64,000 bases of DNA from Mucidula mucida (Eukaryota > Basidiomycota > Agaricomycetes > Agaricales > Physalacriaceae), in NCBI GenBank assembly GCA_015501055.1, contig JADNYV010000037.1:91001-155000 (forward strand). Reading direction: 5' to 3'. Shown here in pieces: positions 54,500-64,000 of the stretch. Made by a program: the position numbers and the translations under genes. The notes under the pieces are model-generated. The model was given only the letters and a program-made list of their open reading frames with translations. It had not been told where the DNA came from and did no database searches. Each line of letters starts with the position of its first letter. Position 1 is the first letter of the stretch.

Positions 54500-56110
54500 A
54501 TGTCTGGTACCGAGTCCCGTGTCAAAGACAATGAGGAATTACCCTTTGTTGCGTCGTCCGGATCTGGTGCGCCTTCCGGATCTGGTGCGCCTTCCGGATC
54601 TGGTGCGCCTTCCGCGTCGTCTCATTTCATCGCTCATGTATGCGTCTTTAAAGAGTCCGATTCACAGTCAGAAAAGCGCTCTTTTGGGTCTTCTGTGCCT
54701 ACAACTCCCACGAGCTGTACCACGTTTTCTACCAGGTCGTCTTTCTTCGGCTCTAGCAAGTCATCTCCTGCCGGTTGGCAGTCTCCACCAAGACCATCAA
54801 CGCCCGCTGATACTGCAACCAGCGATGACAATGTATGCCTTAAGATCCTCTTTCTTTCTAGAGTTGACCAAATTTAGGACAAGCACCCTGCCTGTCTTTG
54901 CCGACTTGAATCTGCGGTCAGGATAATTAAGGATTGCCACACCGGAGCTGTACGTCTCGTAGTCCTGGCATCAAGTGGAGTGAACTAAATTCCCCTTGTA
55001 GATGATTCCCACCACTTCGCACTCATCATTTCTGATAACTTTGTCTACCCCGGATATTGTTTGGATTAACAAGAGCTTTGCCATACCAGCCCTATTATAC
55101 CTCGACTACCCGAACAAGAAGCTTCCCATTGTTCAGCGGCCGTTGGGGTTCGGGAAGACGTCCATCATCTCCATGTTTGATCAGTTCCTCAGCGTTTACG
55201 AAGACTTGCAGAGAGATTCCAGCACATTGTTCATGGCTACGTGCATAGCTGATGTCTTCTCAACTAACTCTCCTCGCTCCATGTTGGCCAAGTTGGACTT
55301 CCAAAACCACCTTTTCCTCGAAATAGATCTTGACGGATTGGATGTTACATCGGAGGAGGTGTTCAAGATCTCGTTGTTAAATCGCATAGGGTGATGTATG
55401 ATGTGGTTCATGGGCCGTTATGAGTGGCTTCTCGATGCCGACGGCTCCAAGGCATTCTTGGCTGATGAGGATTATATCAGTATCGCTGATACAATCATTG
55501 TGAGTTGCTGCCGAGAACTTGACCCTTGGGTTTGTTACCCATGGTATCATTCTCGGCATGCAGGAGACAAAGATCACTTACAACCCCTACATTCCCAATA
55601 TCTGGGAGCCTGTCGCCGAAGATCTCTCTGATTATCCTGACTTCGCGACTGCTTTTGGATTAACAATCTCGGAATCCGGCAATTGGGTACTATGTTCAGT
55701 TGTCCCGGATTCAAGAAGGAGGTATCTTTGCGTTTGAGATCCCAATGCTTCCCAGCAGATTCTGGGAAACCAGTTTACTGCACGCAAGATGTAATACAGC
55801 CGTTAAGCGGTCATCTACCAGAACGAGTGACCTCGTACGGCGGCGTATTAGACATATGGTGATAGTTCACCACAGTAGTGTCTTTAATCAATACTCAATA
55901 CAAGGCCAAATTTTTCAAAGAACCATTCCGAGCCATGCTCCAATTGATCATTTGTCAGATAATGATTCAGATGAAGAAACAACTACCGCACCATCAAGCT
56001 CGAATGAAAGTAACTGCCATTATTTCAATCCCTTGCAGGCTGATCTAATTACGAGAAGCAGGACGGACAGAGCAGCCTCAGTGGCGTGTGAAATTTCATT
56101 CAAAGGTTAA
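54500..56110 (+). pseudogene. AAA-ATPase-like (DUF1703-type) protein, decayed
   Basis: ATG 54500 opens a Ser/Pro-rich N-terminus with three perfect 18-bp repeats encoding SGSGAP (54560-54613). Exons 54500-54832, 54878-54949 and 55002 onwards fit in phase. Exon 3 reads TPDIVWINKSFAIPALLYLD then IVQRPLGFGKTSIISMFDQF, the degenerate P-loop of the AAA-ATPase-like family common in Agaricomycetes. A single TGA (55392-55394, GGG TGA TGT) interrupts the frame, which continues WFMGRYEWLLDADGSKAFLA. Later pieces in other frames (GMQETKITYNPYIPNIWEP; LSRIQEGGIFAFEIPMLPSR) indicate a deletion and frameshift. The copy 4 LTR begins 90 bp further on. The family is a moderate-confidence call; the inactivation is visible. 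Confidence 0.55.
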
Positions 56111-56200
56111 TCCGGAAACAGTAATCAACACTCAGTACGCACTATCTTATCCTAAGATAAGCCTGTTGCTCGTTCCTCGCAATGACTTATCGAGAATAAG

Positions 56201-56715
56201 TGTTATGAATTGCCATATTTTCACATTTTTACATCTTCATCATATCTTATTGGGGGCTTGTCTTATCAACCAACGGACTGTTTCATCATCTGTTTTGTTA
56301 CTGATCATACTCCTTTTCATTACCAAAGCCGTACTCATGTCAGACACACGCCCAACACATGGATGACATCATACATGCCAATACCTCATGGACTTTCTAT
56401 TGTATACACACCACTGACACTCGTAGCATACATGGTTGTTTCAGTATTATTACTTACATGCAGTTACCACTCGTATTTAATGGTTTCATGGACTAGTAGC
56501 ATACAACACTGGGTCAAGGGCGTGGAGCATCCCTAGCGGAAACATGTATGGACAAGGAGTCCTAGTATATAAGCAGTAGTGTAGTATTATTGTACTTTAG
56601 TTCCGATCTCGTTTATACACCTGGCCTAGCCTAGCCCTACAAACACAAACACTTTCTCCTTAAGTTCTTGCTGTGGTACCTGGTTTAGTCTCGTGGCTAT
56701 AGTCAGTCGCTAACA
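56201..56715 (+). repeat. 5' LTR of copy 4
   Basis: 515 bp, TGTTATGAATTGCC... to ...GTCGCTAACA. About 15 bp shorter than the copy 1 LTR, with a deletion around GGAGTCCTAGTATATAAG that removes the CAAACACAGACTTA stretch upstream of the TATA box. The PBS that follows (AGATCAGAACTA) has one mismatch to the self-primer. Confidence 0.92.
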
Positions 56716-57313
56716 GAAGATCAGAACTACCTTCGACCGCCTACCATACATCCCTGATCATCAATTGGCACTTCACTGTTTAATCATTGCACATTCCCCT
56801 ATTCCCTTTCCCTGTTTACAGATCAACGGATTCCTAATTCCAGCGCACGTCTGCATACATGTGTATTGGTTCCAGTACCGCCGGCTAACAGTTAGAGATA
56901 ACTGCCTCAGATGCTAGAAGTAGCTGCTCTCACAAGAACAAACTTTTGGCAGTTGCACTTCAGTGGGCGCTGTTTACAAATCAACCCCCGTTCACAGGAA
57001 AACTTTGGCTTACCTCACATCAGAGGGACGTCAGCTGGGCAATTGCAAACTTGTAATGAGCTCTTGGGCTCCATAGATATGTAGTCAGTAGTCGGTAAAA
57101 TAGCGTAGACAAGTACGATACTTACCTATGATACTTACCTTATAATACACATCATCATTCCCCACCCTATCAAGTCCTGAATTCTATTTCAGATCTAGGC
57201 AATTCCCCCTATTCATTCAAACCTCTATCCCCTCACCCGTTTCATCCAAACCCGCATCACCCATATCCCCACTTTTACCCTTTCACTCTCCGATCTTATC
57301 ACCCCAATTCATC

Positions 57314-58228
57314 ATGTCCAGCGAAGCATCCGAGCCCGCTCATCACACCAATGCCGAACCCAAAGGCTGATCCCTTGTTAACAAGCCTTACAACTATGAC
57401 GGGGACAAGACCAAGTACAAGAGCTGATGGCAATTGATGTTCACATACATCCGTGACAAGAAGAACAACATCACATCTGACGCTGAAATGATTGATGTTG
57501 TTCTCTCCTACATTTGAGGAGATTATGTTGATGCATGGGTCCAGAACTACTCGGACCAGAACTTCGACGAGGAAGAAGAGGAATGGACAGTCTCTTGGAC
57601 GGAGTTCAAGGAAGATTTGAAGGAACGATTTGTGGATTCCAACCTCGCGCGAGACGCGCAAGACCAGATCGAGCGGTTGCGCCAGGGGCAAGACACCGCT
57701 CAAGATTTCTTCCAGAAGTTTGAGGTTCTGCTCACTCAGGCAGGATATTCAAAGGATGACACATTTGTTGTGCGACTTCTCAAGACCAATGTCAACAAGA
57801 AGATCATTGACCAGATCTATGGTAGCCGAGACAGGTTGCCGGAAGACTACGGAGAATGGAAGAAGCAGATCATTCAGATTGATCAGTTGTGGAGAAGGTG
57901 GATGGCGAGCAAAAGGCCCGGCATGCAGTCCCGGCCTCAAGCTCTGCAGGTGGCTACATCAAGAGCCAATCCTACAAACCAACCCACATCACCAATCATG
58001 CAACGAGATGCTACCAATGTTACCTATGGAGGAGCTGGCAGGCCAATGAACATCGACAATGCACGTTGAAGGGGACTCTGCTTCAGCTGTGGCAAACAAG
58101 GCCACGTCAGCAGGTTCTGTCCGAAGAAGGGTCGACCCCAGACAATTCGGGGGCTATGGACCGAAATGAACGACGAGGAGAAGAAGAAATTGGCCGAAGA
58201 GTTGGCTTTTGCAAAGCTTCCGCAGTAG
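57314..58228 (+). pseudogene. gag: Chromovirus copy 4 gag, degraded
   Basis: ATG 57314 (MSSEASEPAHHTNAEPKG) is followed within 20 codons by TGA (GGCTGATCC for GGCCGATCC), then TGA for Trp and for Arg further on. The stretch 57617-58069 is open and covers the later capsid part. A TGA (CGTTGA for CATCGA) precedes the zinc knuckle, which reads CFSCGKQGHVSRFC. The heptamer is GGCTTTT instead of GGGTTTT, so the frameshift signal is lost. Confidence 0.85.
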
Positions 58229-61200
58229 ACGCAGTCCTGCCGGAGCAGTCATCAAGGAAAGGGTCGTCAGATGCAGAATCTATTTACAGTACAGGTACTG
58301 AAACATCTAAAATATCATCGACGCCTTTACTACCAAAACCTGCAAAAGAAAGATTTGAGCCAAATACACCCGAGTGGATTACACAACGGCTAAGAGAAAA
58401 TGAAGTGTTGAGAGCAGTGGGAATTTTGAGAGCATGGATGCCGGAGCGGAGAGAGAGAGAAGCAACAGAGGAGAAAGTAATGGCAATCAGAGCATTGACA
58501 AAGGAAGCTGCGGTGGAAGTTGTGACAGAATTGAAAAAGTTGAGGAAGTACATCCGGGGAACAAAGGGGCAGGACATAAAACTCCGAGTAACCATAAAGA
58601 GCGTGCACACAGGCTCTGAATGGGAAACAAGTGCCCTTCTTGACAGTGGAGCAACAGGTTCTTGCGTCAATAAAGAATTTGTTGCAAAGAACAGACTCCC
58701 AATCAAAGAGTTACTGGTCAAGCTTCCTGTCTACAATGTGGATGGAACCTTAAATGAGGAAGGGACAATCAAAGGTTCTGTGGAGGTCCGGATAAAGATT
58801 GGTGATCACGCCAAAAAGATTGAGTTGGCCGTCACCAATCTTGGCAAAATAAGTATCCTTTTTGGGGCTAGATTGGCTACGATATCACAATCCCACCATC
58901 AACTGGACGGAATCCACATTAACTTTTGATTGATGCCCAGACCGTTGTGGCTATCTACCCAAGTATGACTTGCCAGAAGATGAAGAAGAAGATGTAGAAG
59001 AGAAGCTGGAGGAGGGAGAGCGGTTGTTTTGGATGGACTGGGACAAGCATTGCAAAAGCGGTGAAAAGCTAAGATCACAACAGCCTTCATCCGCTGCTGC
59101 ACGTTACATTAAGGAATTCTCTGATGTATTCAGCAAGGCAGACTTTGACAAGTTACCGGAGCGAAGACCCTGGGATCACGCAATAGAACTCATGCCTGGT
59201 TCTAAACCGGTTAACTGCAAGGTCTATCCCCTTAGTCCATCCAAGCAGAAGGTGTTAGACAAGTTCTTGGAGGAAAACATACGCACAGGATGCATACGGC
59301 CATCAATCTTACACATGGTGTCATCATTCTTCTTTGTCAAGAAGAAGGACGAAAGTCTTCAACCTGTGCAGGATTATTGGAAATTGAACGACATGACAAT
59401 CAAAAACCGATATCCCTTGCCGTTGATACAGGAGCTTATCAACAAGTTAAAGGAAGCAACATGGTTTACAAGTTGGATGTCTGATTGGGTTACAACAACA
59501 TCTGAATCAAAGAAGGTGACGAATGGAAGGCAGCGTTTTGAACAAACCAAGGCCTGTTTGAGCCCTCAGTCATGTTCTTTGGACTTACAAACTCGCCGGC
59601 AACTTTTCAATCGTTTATGAATCACATTCTGAAGGAGTTGATCAATGAAGGACATGTTATAGTATACTTAGATGATATACTTATCTTTACAAATACTTTG
59701 GAAGAGCACAGACACATTGTACGAAAGGTATTAGAGATATTATGAGTAAATAAGTTGTATTTAAAACCCGAGAAATGTAGTTTTGAGGCACATACTGTAG
59801 ATTACTTGGGAGTCATTGTTGGAGGAGGAGAAGTAAAAATGGATCCGGCAAAAGTGGCCATTGTAAAGGAATGGAAGGAGCCGACAAAGAAGAAGGAAGT
59901 ACAGTCATTCCTGGGCTTCTGCAACTTTTACCGACATTTCATCCGGGGATTTGTGGGAGTAGCAAAGCCATTGACATTGCTAACCGGGAAGGGCGAGTGG
60001 ATTTGGGGCATGGAGCAGCACAAGGTGTTTGAGGAGTTGAAGCGGAGGATGACAAAAGAACCCGTTCTGATCGTACCACGCGACGACGGCAAGTTTTGAG
60101 TTGAGGCGGACTCCTTGAACTATGAATGGGGCTGTTCTTTCCCAATTTGTTGACGGGAAATGGAGACTAGTGGCTTTTTGATCTTGCACGTTAAATGAAG
60201 TCAAACACAACTACGAGATCTACGACAAGGAAATGATAGCTATCATGGACTTAATTAATGACTGGAGGCAGTATCTCCTAGGAGCAACGGAGACGGTGGA
60301 GGTTTTTACCAATCATCAAAACCTTCAGTACTTCCAGAAGCCGCAGAAGTTGAATTGGCAACAGGCGAGATGGGTTACGGAGCTGGCAGAGTATGACATA
60401 CAGATGATTCATAAGCCGGGCAGGACGATGGGGAAAGCTGATGCCTTGTCAAGGATGACAGGCCTTGAGAAGGGGGGAAAAAATAACAAACATATTGTTT
60501 TGCTCAAGCCAGAGTTTTTATTTCACAAATTCAATTTTCTTTACATACAATAGATACACCAGAGGACAAATTACTTAACAAAATCAAACAAAGAAAAGGA
60601 AACAAAGACAGATATGTATAAAAAGCATTAGAAAACAAAGAAAAAGGATGGGAAGAGAAGGAAAATAGACTTATTATGTGGAAAGATTGTATTTACATAC
60701 CGAAGGACAAGGAATTGCGGGGAAAAGTTATTGGAATGCACCAACACACAGCTTGCAGGGCATCCGGGATGATACAAAGACTCTTAAGCTGATCACACGC
60801 AGCTATTGGTGGCCTAGAATCAGCCAAGACGTCCGCAAATACGTAGAAGGGTGTCAAAAATGTTAGGCTACAAAGTCACATTGCACGAAGCCGGCCGCAC
60901 CCCTTCACCCCATTGATGTACTAAAGGAGCCATGGGAGGTAGTAGGGACGGACATGATTGGAGAACTGCCAGAATCGGGAGGATACAATGCGATCAGCAC
61001 GTTTGTGGACCATTTCACAAAGCGATTATGCATCATACCGACACACACTACCCTGACGTCAGAAGGCATGGCTTGTATTCACCCCAATTGCATCTTTCCT
61101 ATACATGGATTGCCGGAACAGATGATACATGATCGAGGGCCACAATATCACTCACACTTCATGAAGGAGTTGTACCGGTTGCTGGGCATTGAAGGAAACT

Positions 61201-62153
61201 TTACAACGGTGTATCATCCACAGGCAAATGGACAGACGGAATGGTTGAACCAAGAGATAGAACATTTCTTACAGTTATTCATCAATTACCATTAGAACGA
61301 CTGGCATGAATGGTTACCCTCTGCCGAATTTGTCTAGAATGATCGGGTTCACTCGGCAACCAAAGTAACTCCGTTCTTTGCAGACATGGGCAGACACCCA
61401 TATAAAGGCACCACTCCAAAAATGACGTTGAGAAATGAGACTGCGCAGGAGTTTGCCAACAGCATGAGGAAAACATGGGACAAAGTGGGGTCAGCATTGA
61501 AGATGGCAAAGGAGGACATAAAACAGTTTTATAACAGGAAGCGGACAGAGGCAGTAGAGTACAAGGAAGGCGACAAAGTATGGCTGGAAGGGACGAATCT
61601 CAGCACGGACCGACCAATGAAGAAGCTCAATGACAAACACTTTGGGCTGTTCAAAGTGATCAAGAAAGTCGGGACAAGTTCTTACAAGCTCCAGATCCCT
61701 CACACGTAGAAGAGCATCCATTCTGTGTTTAATGAAGCCCTGCTGATGCCTTATCACAAGCCCCAGTTTCCAACACAAACCCAAGACACGCGTCCACCAC
61801 CGGTGTTGGAAGGCGCCAAGCCGGAATGGGAGGTTGAGAAAGTGGTTAATTCCCGGAAGTACCGCGGGGGTTTCCAATACAAGGTTCACTGGAAGGGTTA
61901 TGGCACACACAAGCAGACATGGGAACCAGCATGTAATCTCAAGAATGCCAACAAAGCTATCCATGATTCTCACCAACAGTACCCGAACAAGCCAAAACCA
62001 TCTGTGCTTGCTCAAATTGAAGTCCCTATGTCACAGTTTCCATCCCATTTATTCCGACCCATGCCACTGCCTGATACCAAACCCCTCAACATCATGCTAC
62101 CCTCTGCAGCCCTCATGAAGCGACTCTGGCGCAGAATGGAACTTGTGCCCTAA
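58229..62153 (+). pseudogene. pol: Chromovirus copy 4 pol, degraded
   Basis: The protease region is open (LLDSGATGSCVNKEF, within a frame from 57889 to 58929). A frameshift at the G run near 58865 and TGA near 58928 follow. RT has several changes (LQPVQDYWKLN, TWFTSWMSDWV) and a frameshift near 59515; its catalytic region VYLDDILIF is intact near 59660, followed by TGA near 59743. The TGA after DDGKF (60097-60099), the TAA in the linker and the 2-nt loss are the ones seen in copies 1 and 3. The integrase TAG stops are shared only with copy 3. One further TAG (CACACG TAG) lies near 61709. The chromodomain segment is legible and ends at TAA 62151-62153. Confidence 0.88.
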
Positions 62154-62164
62154 GGAGGGGATGA

Positions 62165-62683
62165 TGTTATGAATTTACATTTTCACATCTCATCATATCT
62201 TATTGGGGGCTTGTCTTATCAACCAACGGACTGTTTCATCATCTGTTTCGTCATCAATCATACTCCTTTTCATTATCAAAGCCGTACTCATGTCGGACGC
62301 ACGCCCAACACATGGATGACATCATACATGCCAATACCTCATGGACTTCCTATTGTATACACACCACCAACACTCATAGCACACATAGTTATTTTAGTAT
62401 TATTACTTACATACAGTTACTACTTGTATTTAATGGTTTTACGGACTAGTAGCATACAACACTGGGTTAAGGGCGTGGAGCATTCCTAGCGGAAACATGT
62501 AGGGACAAGGAGTCCCAAACACAGACTTACTAGTATATAAGCAGTAGTGTAGTATCATTGTACTTTAGTTCCAATCTTGTTTATACACCTGGCCTAGCCT
62601 AGCCCTACGAATGCAAATGCTTTCTCCTTTAGTTCTTGCTGTGGTACCTGGTTTAGTCTTGTGGCTATAGTCAGTTGCTAACA
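62165..62683 (+). repeat. 3' LTR of copy 4
   Basis: 519 bp, TGTTATGAATTTACATT... to ...GTTGCTAACA, nearly the same as the 3' LTR of copy 3 and less like its own 5' LTR. Confidence 0.92.
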
Positions 62684-62738
62684 ACGTTGGTAGAAGTTGC
62701 AGAAGCCCAGGAATGACTGTACTTCCTTCTTCTTTGTT
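62684..62738 (-). mobile_element. 55-bp antisense fragment of chromovirus RT
   Basis: Between the copy 4 LTR and the rDNA relic, GGTAGAAGTTGCAGAAGCCC and GAATGACTGTACTTCCTTCT are the reverse complement of the RT/RNase H junction coding FLGFCNFYR (copy 1, 19197-19250). It stops where the 5.8S sequence begins. It is a scrap of a minus-strand copy that was broken at this point. Confidence 0.85.
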
Positions 62739-62816
62739 GAATTCAGTGAATCATCGAGTCTTTAAACGCACCTTGCGCCCTTTGGTATTCCGAAGGGCAT
62801 GCCTGTTTGAGTGTCA
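62739..62816 (+). rRNA. 5.8S rRNA, 3' part only (truncated)
   Basis: GAATTCAGTGAATCATCGAG followed by the GCACCTTGCGCCC motif, GGTATTCCGAAGGGCATGCC and TGTTTGAGTGTCA is the conserved 3' half of fungal 5.8S rRNA. The 5' half is missing because the unit is broken at 62738. ATCGAGTCTTTAAACGCACC differs from the usual ATCGAATCTTTGAACGCACC. Confidence 0.9.
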
Positions 62817-63130
62817 GTAAACTCTCAACCCTTCTTACTTTTTCAAGTTCAAATGGTGTTGGATGTGGAGGCTTGCCGGACCTTTCAATGGGTTCAGCTC
62901 CTCTAAAATGCATTAGCAGTAACAACCATTACTTGGGCTACGCTAAGCTGTGATAATATCTAAGCTAGCTTGGCTCAGAGTGTTGGCAGAGCTCGGGTGT
63001 TTGAAGGGTTTGCCTTACGGCCCCCTTTGTGTTCTCTCTCTCTCTTGGGAGAGATACCTATGCAACTCTGTGAAAGGGTTTGTGGCCGCTTCGAACCGTC
63101 TTCTTGACTGAGACAACCTTAACTGATTAT
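62817..63130 (+). other. ITS2 spacer
   Basis: About 314 bp between 5.8S and 28S. Motifs common to agaricomycete ITS2 are visible (GGTGTTGGATGTGGAGGCTT, AAATGCATTAGCAGTAAC, TGTGATAATATCTA), plus a TC microsatellite (CTCTCTCTCTCTTGGGAGAGA) able to form a hairpin. It could be used for taxonomic placement with caution because the unit is decayed. Confidence 0.85.
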
Positions 63131-63164
63131 TTGACCTCAAATCAGGTAGGACTACCTGCTGAAC

Positions 63165-63197
<33 letters not shown>

Positions 63198-64000
63198 AAC
63201 AAGAATTCCCCTAGTAACTACGAGTGAAGAGGGAAACACTCAAATTTAAAATCTGGCAGCTTTGCTGTCCGAGTTGTAATTTAGAGAAGTGTTACCCTTG
63301 CTGGACCGTATACAAGTTTCCTGGAACGGAACATCATAGAGGGTGAGAATCCCGTCTTTGACATGGACTCCCAGCATGTTGTGGTGCGCTCTCAAAGAGT
63401 TGTGTTGTTTGGGAATGCAGCACTAAATGGGTGGTAAATTCCATCTAAAGCTAAATATTGGCGAGAGACCAATAGCAAACAAGTACCATGAGGGAAAGAT
63501 GAAAAGAACTTTGGAAAGAGAGTTAAACAGTACATGAAATTATTGAAAGGGAAACACTTGAAGTCTAGTCGTGTTGGTTGGAAATTAGTCTTGCTTCTGC
63601 TTGATGTACTTTCTGATCGACGGGTCAGCATCAGTTTTGACCGTTGGATAAAGGTTGGGGGAATGTGGCATTCTCGGATGTGTTATAGCCTCTGATTGCA
63701 TACAATGGTTGGGACTGAGGAACTCAGCACGCCGCAAGGCCGGGTACTTGTACCATGTTTGTGCTTAGAATGCTGGCATAATAGCTTTAATTGATCCGTC
63801 TTGAAACACGGACCAAGGAGTCTAACATGCCTGCAAGTGTTTGGGTGGAAAACCCGAGCGCGCAATGAAAGTGAAAGTTGAGAACTCTTCAGAGTGCATC
63901 GACGCCCGGACCAGACATTTTCTGACGGATCCGCGGTAGAGCATGTATGTTAGGACCTGAAAGATGGTGAACTATGCCTAAATAGGGTAAAGCCAGAGGA
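63131..64000 (+). rRNA. 28S rRNA 5' region (D1/D2), probably a pseudogene copy; runs off the window
   Basis: It starts TTGACCTCAAATCAGGTAGG and contains the LSU landmarks CTTAAGCATATCAATAAGCG, GGGTGGTAAATTCCATCTAA and GAAAGATGAAAAGAACTTTG. Several positions that are near-invariant in fungi are changed by C-to-T or G-to-A: ACTACCTGCTGAAC for CCCGCTG, ACAAGAATTCCCC for AAGGATT, AACTACGAG for AACTGCGAG, AGTACCATGAGGG for ACCGTGAGG, AGTACATGAAATTATT for ACGTGAAATTG, and AAACACTTG for AAACGCTTG. Together with the missing 5.8S start this suggests a silenced rDNA relic rather than an active unit. Confidence 0.85.

Larger units (their letters stand above)
56201..62683 (+). mobile_element. Ty3/Gypsy chromovirus copy 4, most degraded
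   Basis: LTRs are 56201-56715 and 62165-62683. Gag and pol are laid out as in copy 1, but both carry many stops. Most changes relative to copy 1 are C-to-T or G-to-A at former CpG sites (for example CGA to TGA, CGATCG to CAATTG). The flanks ATAAG and ACGTT do not form a duplication, and the right flank is itself an antisense piece of the same family. Confidence 0.92.

Noticed and set aside
62743..63865. Open frames in the rDNA region
   Set aside because: They lie in 5.8S, ITS2 and 28S sequence and are not genes.

Overview
The window looks like nuclear DNA of a basidiomycete fungus, most likely an Agaricomycete. The evidence is genes cut by many 44-67 nt GT-AG introns, a FunK1-type fungal kinase, fungal ELP4, MND1 and GWT1 homologues, Tf1/sushi-type chromovirus retrotransposons, and a 5.8S-ITS2-28S fragment of agaricomycete type at the right end. 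It reads as a transposon-rich, largely heterochromatic block with a few islands of genes. I do not name a species.

Layout. 1-10.2 kb: decayed DNA with relics of a conserved fungal hypothetical gene (4-714, minus) and of a UPC2-like Zn-cluster regulator (3.3-4.2 kb, minus), plus a 244 bp MITE with TA duplications (7379-7622). 10.2-22.3 kb: a nest of one Ty3/Gypsy chromovirus family. A minus-strand copy with its RT/RNase H deleted carries a solo LTR in its integrase and a younger full-length plus-strand copy (15472-21992) inside its own LTR. 22.3-25.6 kb: gene fragments, a divergent pair of uncharacterised genes, and a 5'-truncated ELP4. 25.65-31.6 kb: an intact MND1-GWT1 pair flanked on both sides by the same minisatellite-like repeat family. 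31.6-40.4 kb: relics of a SNF2 ATPase, a CMD-like protein, an S10 carboxypeptidase and an uncharacterised ORF. 40.4-46.9 kb: a chimeric chromovirus. 46.9-48.5 kb: the 3' end of a second LTR family. 50.2-53.8 kb: a FunK1 kinase. 54.5-56.1 kb: a decayed AAA-ATPase-like gene. 56.2-62.7 kb: the most degraded chromovirus. 62.7-64 kb: a short antisense chromovirus fragment joined to an rDNA relic.

How it works together. Genes that appear intact are MND1 (meiotic strand exchange), GWT1 (inositol acylation in GPI-anchor synthesis), FunK1 and the 23.8 kb gene. The dominant system is the chromovirus. Its sequence shows a self-priming site (first nucleotides of the LTR transcript complementary to the PBS), a canonical -1 frameshift signal at the gag end (GGGTTTT, 5-nt spacer, 10-bp stem-loop), and a C-terminal chromodomain. 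No copy has an intact pol. Three copies share the same pol lesions although one of them has nearly identical LTRs and a perfect target duplication, so defective copies seem to have been moved in trans or homogenised by conversion. CpG-biased decay is strong in the oldest copy and is also visible in the rDNA relic.
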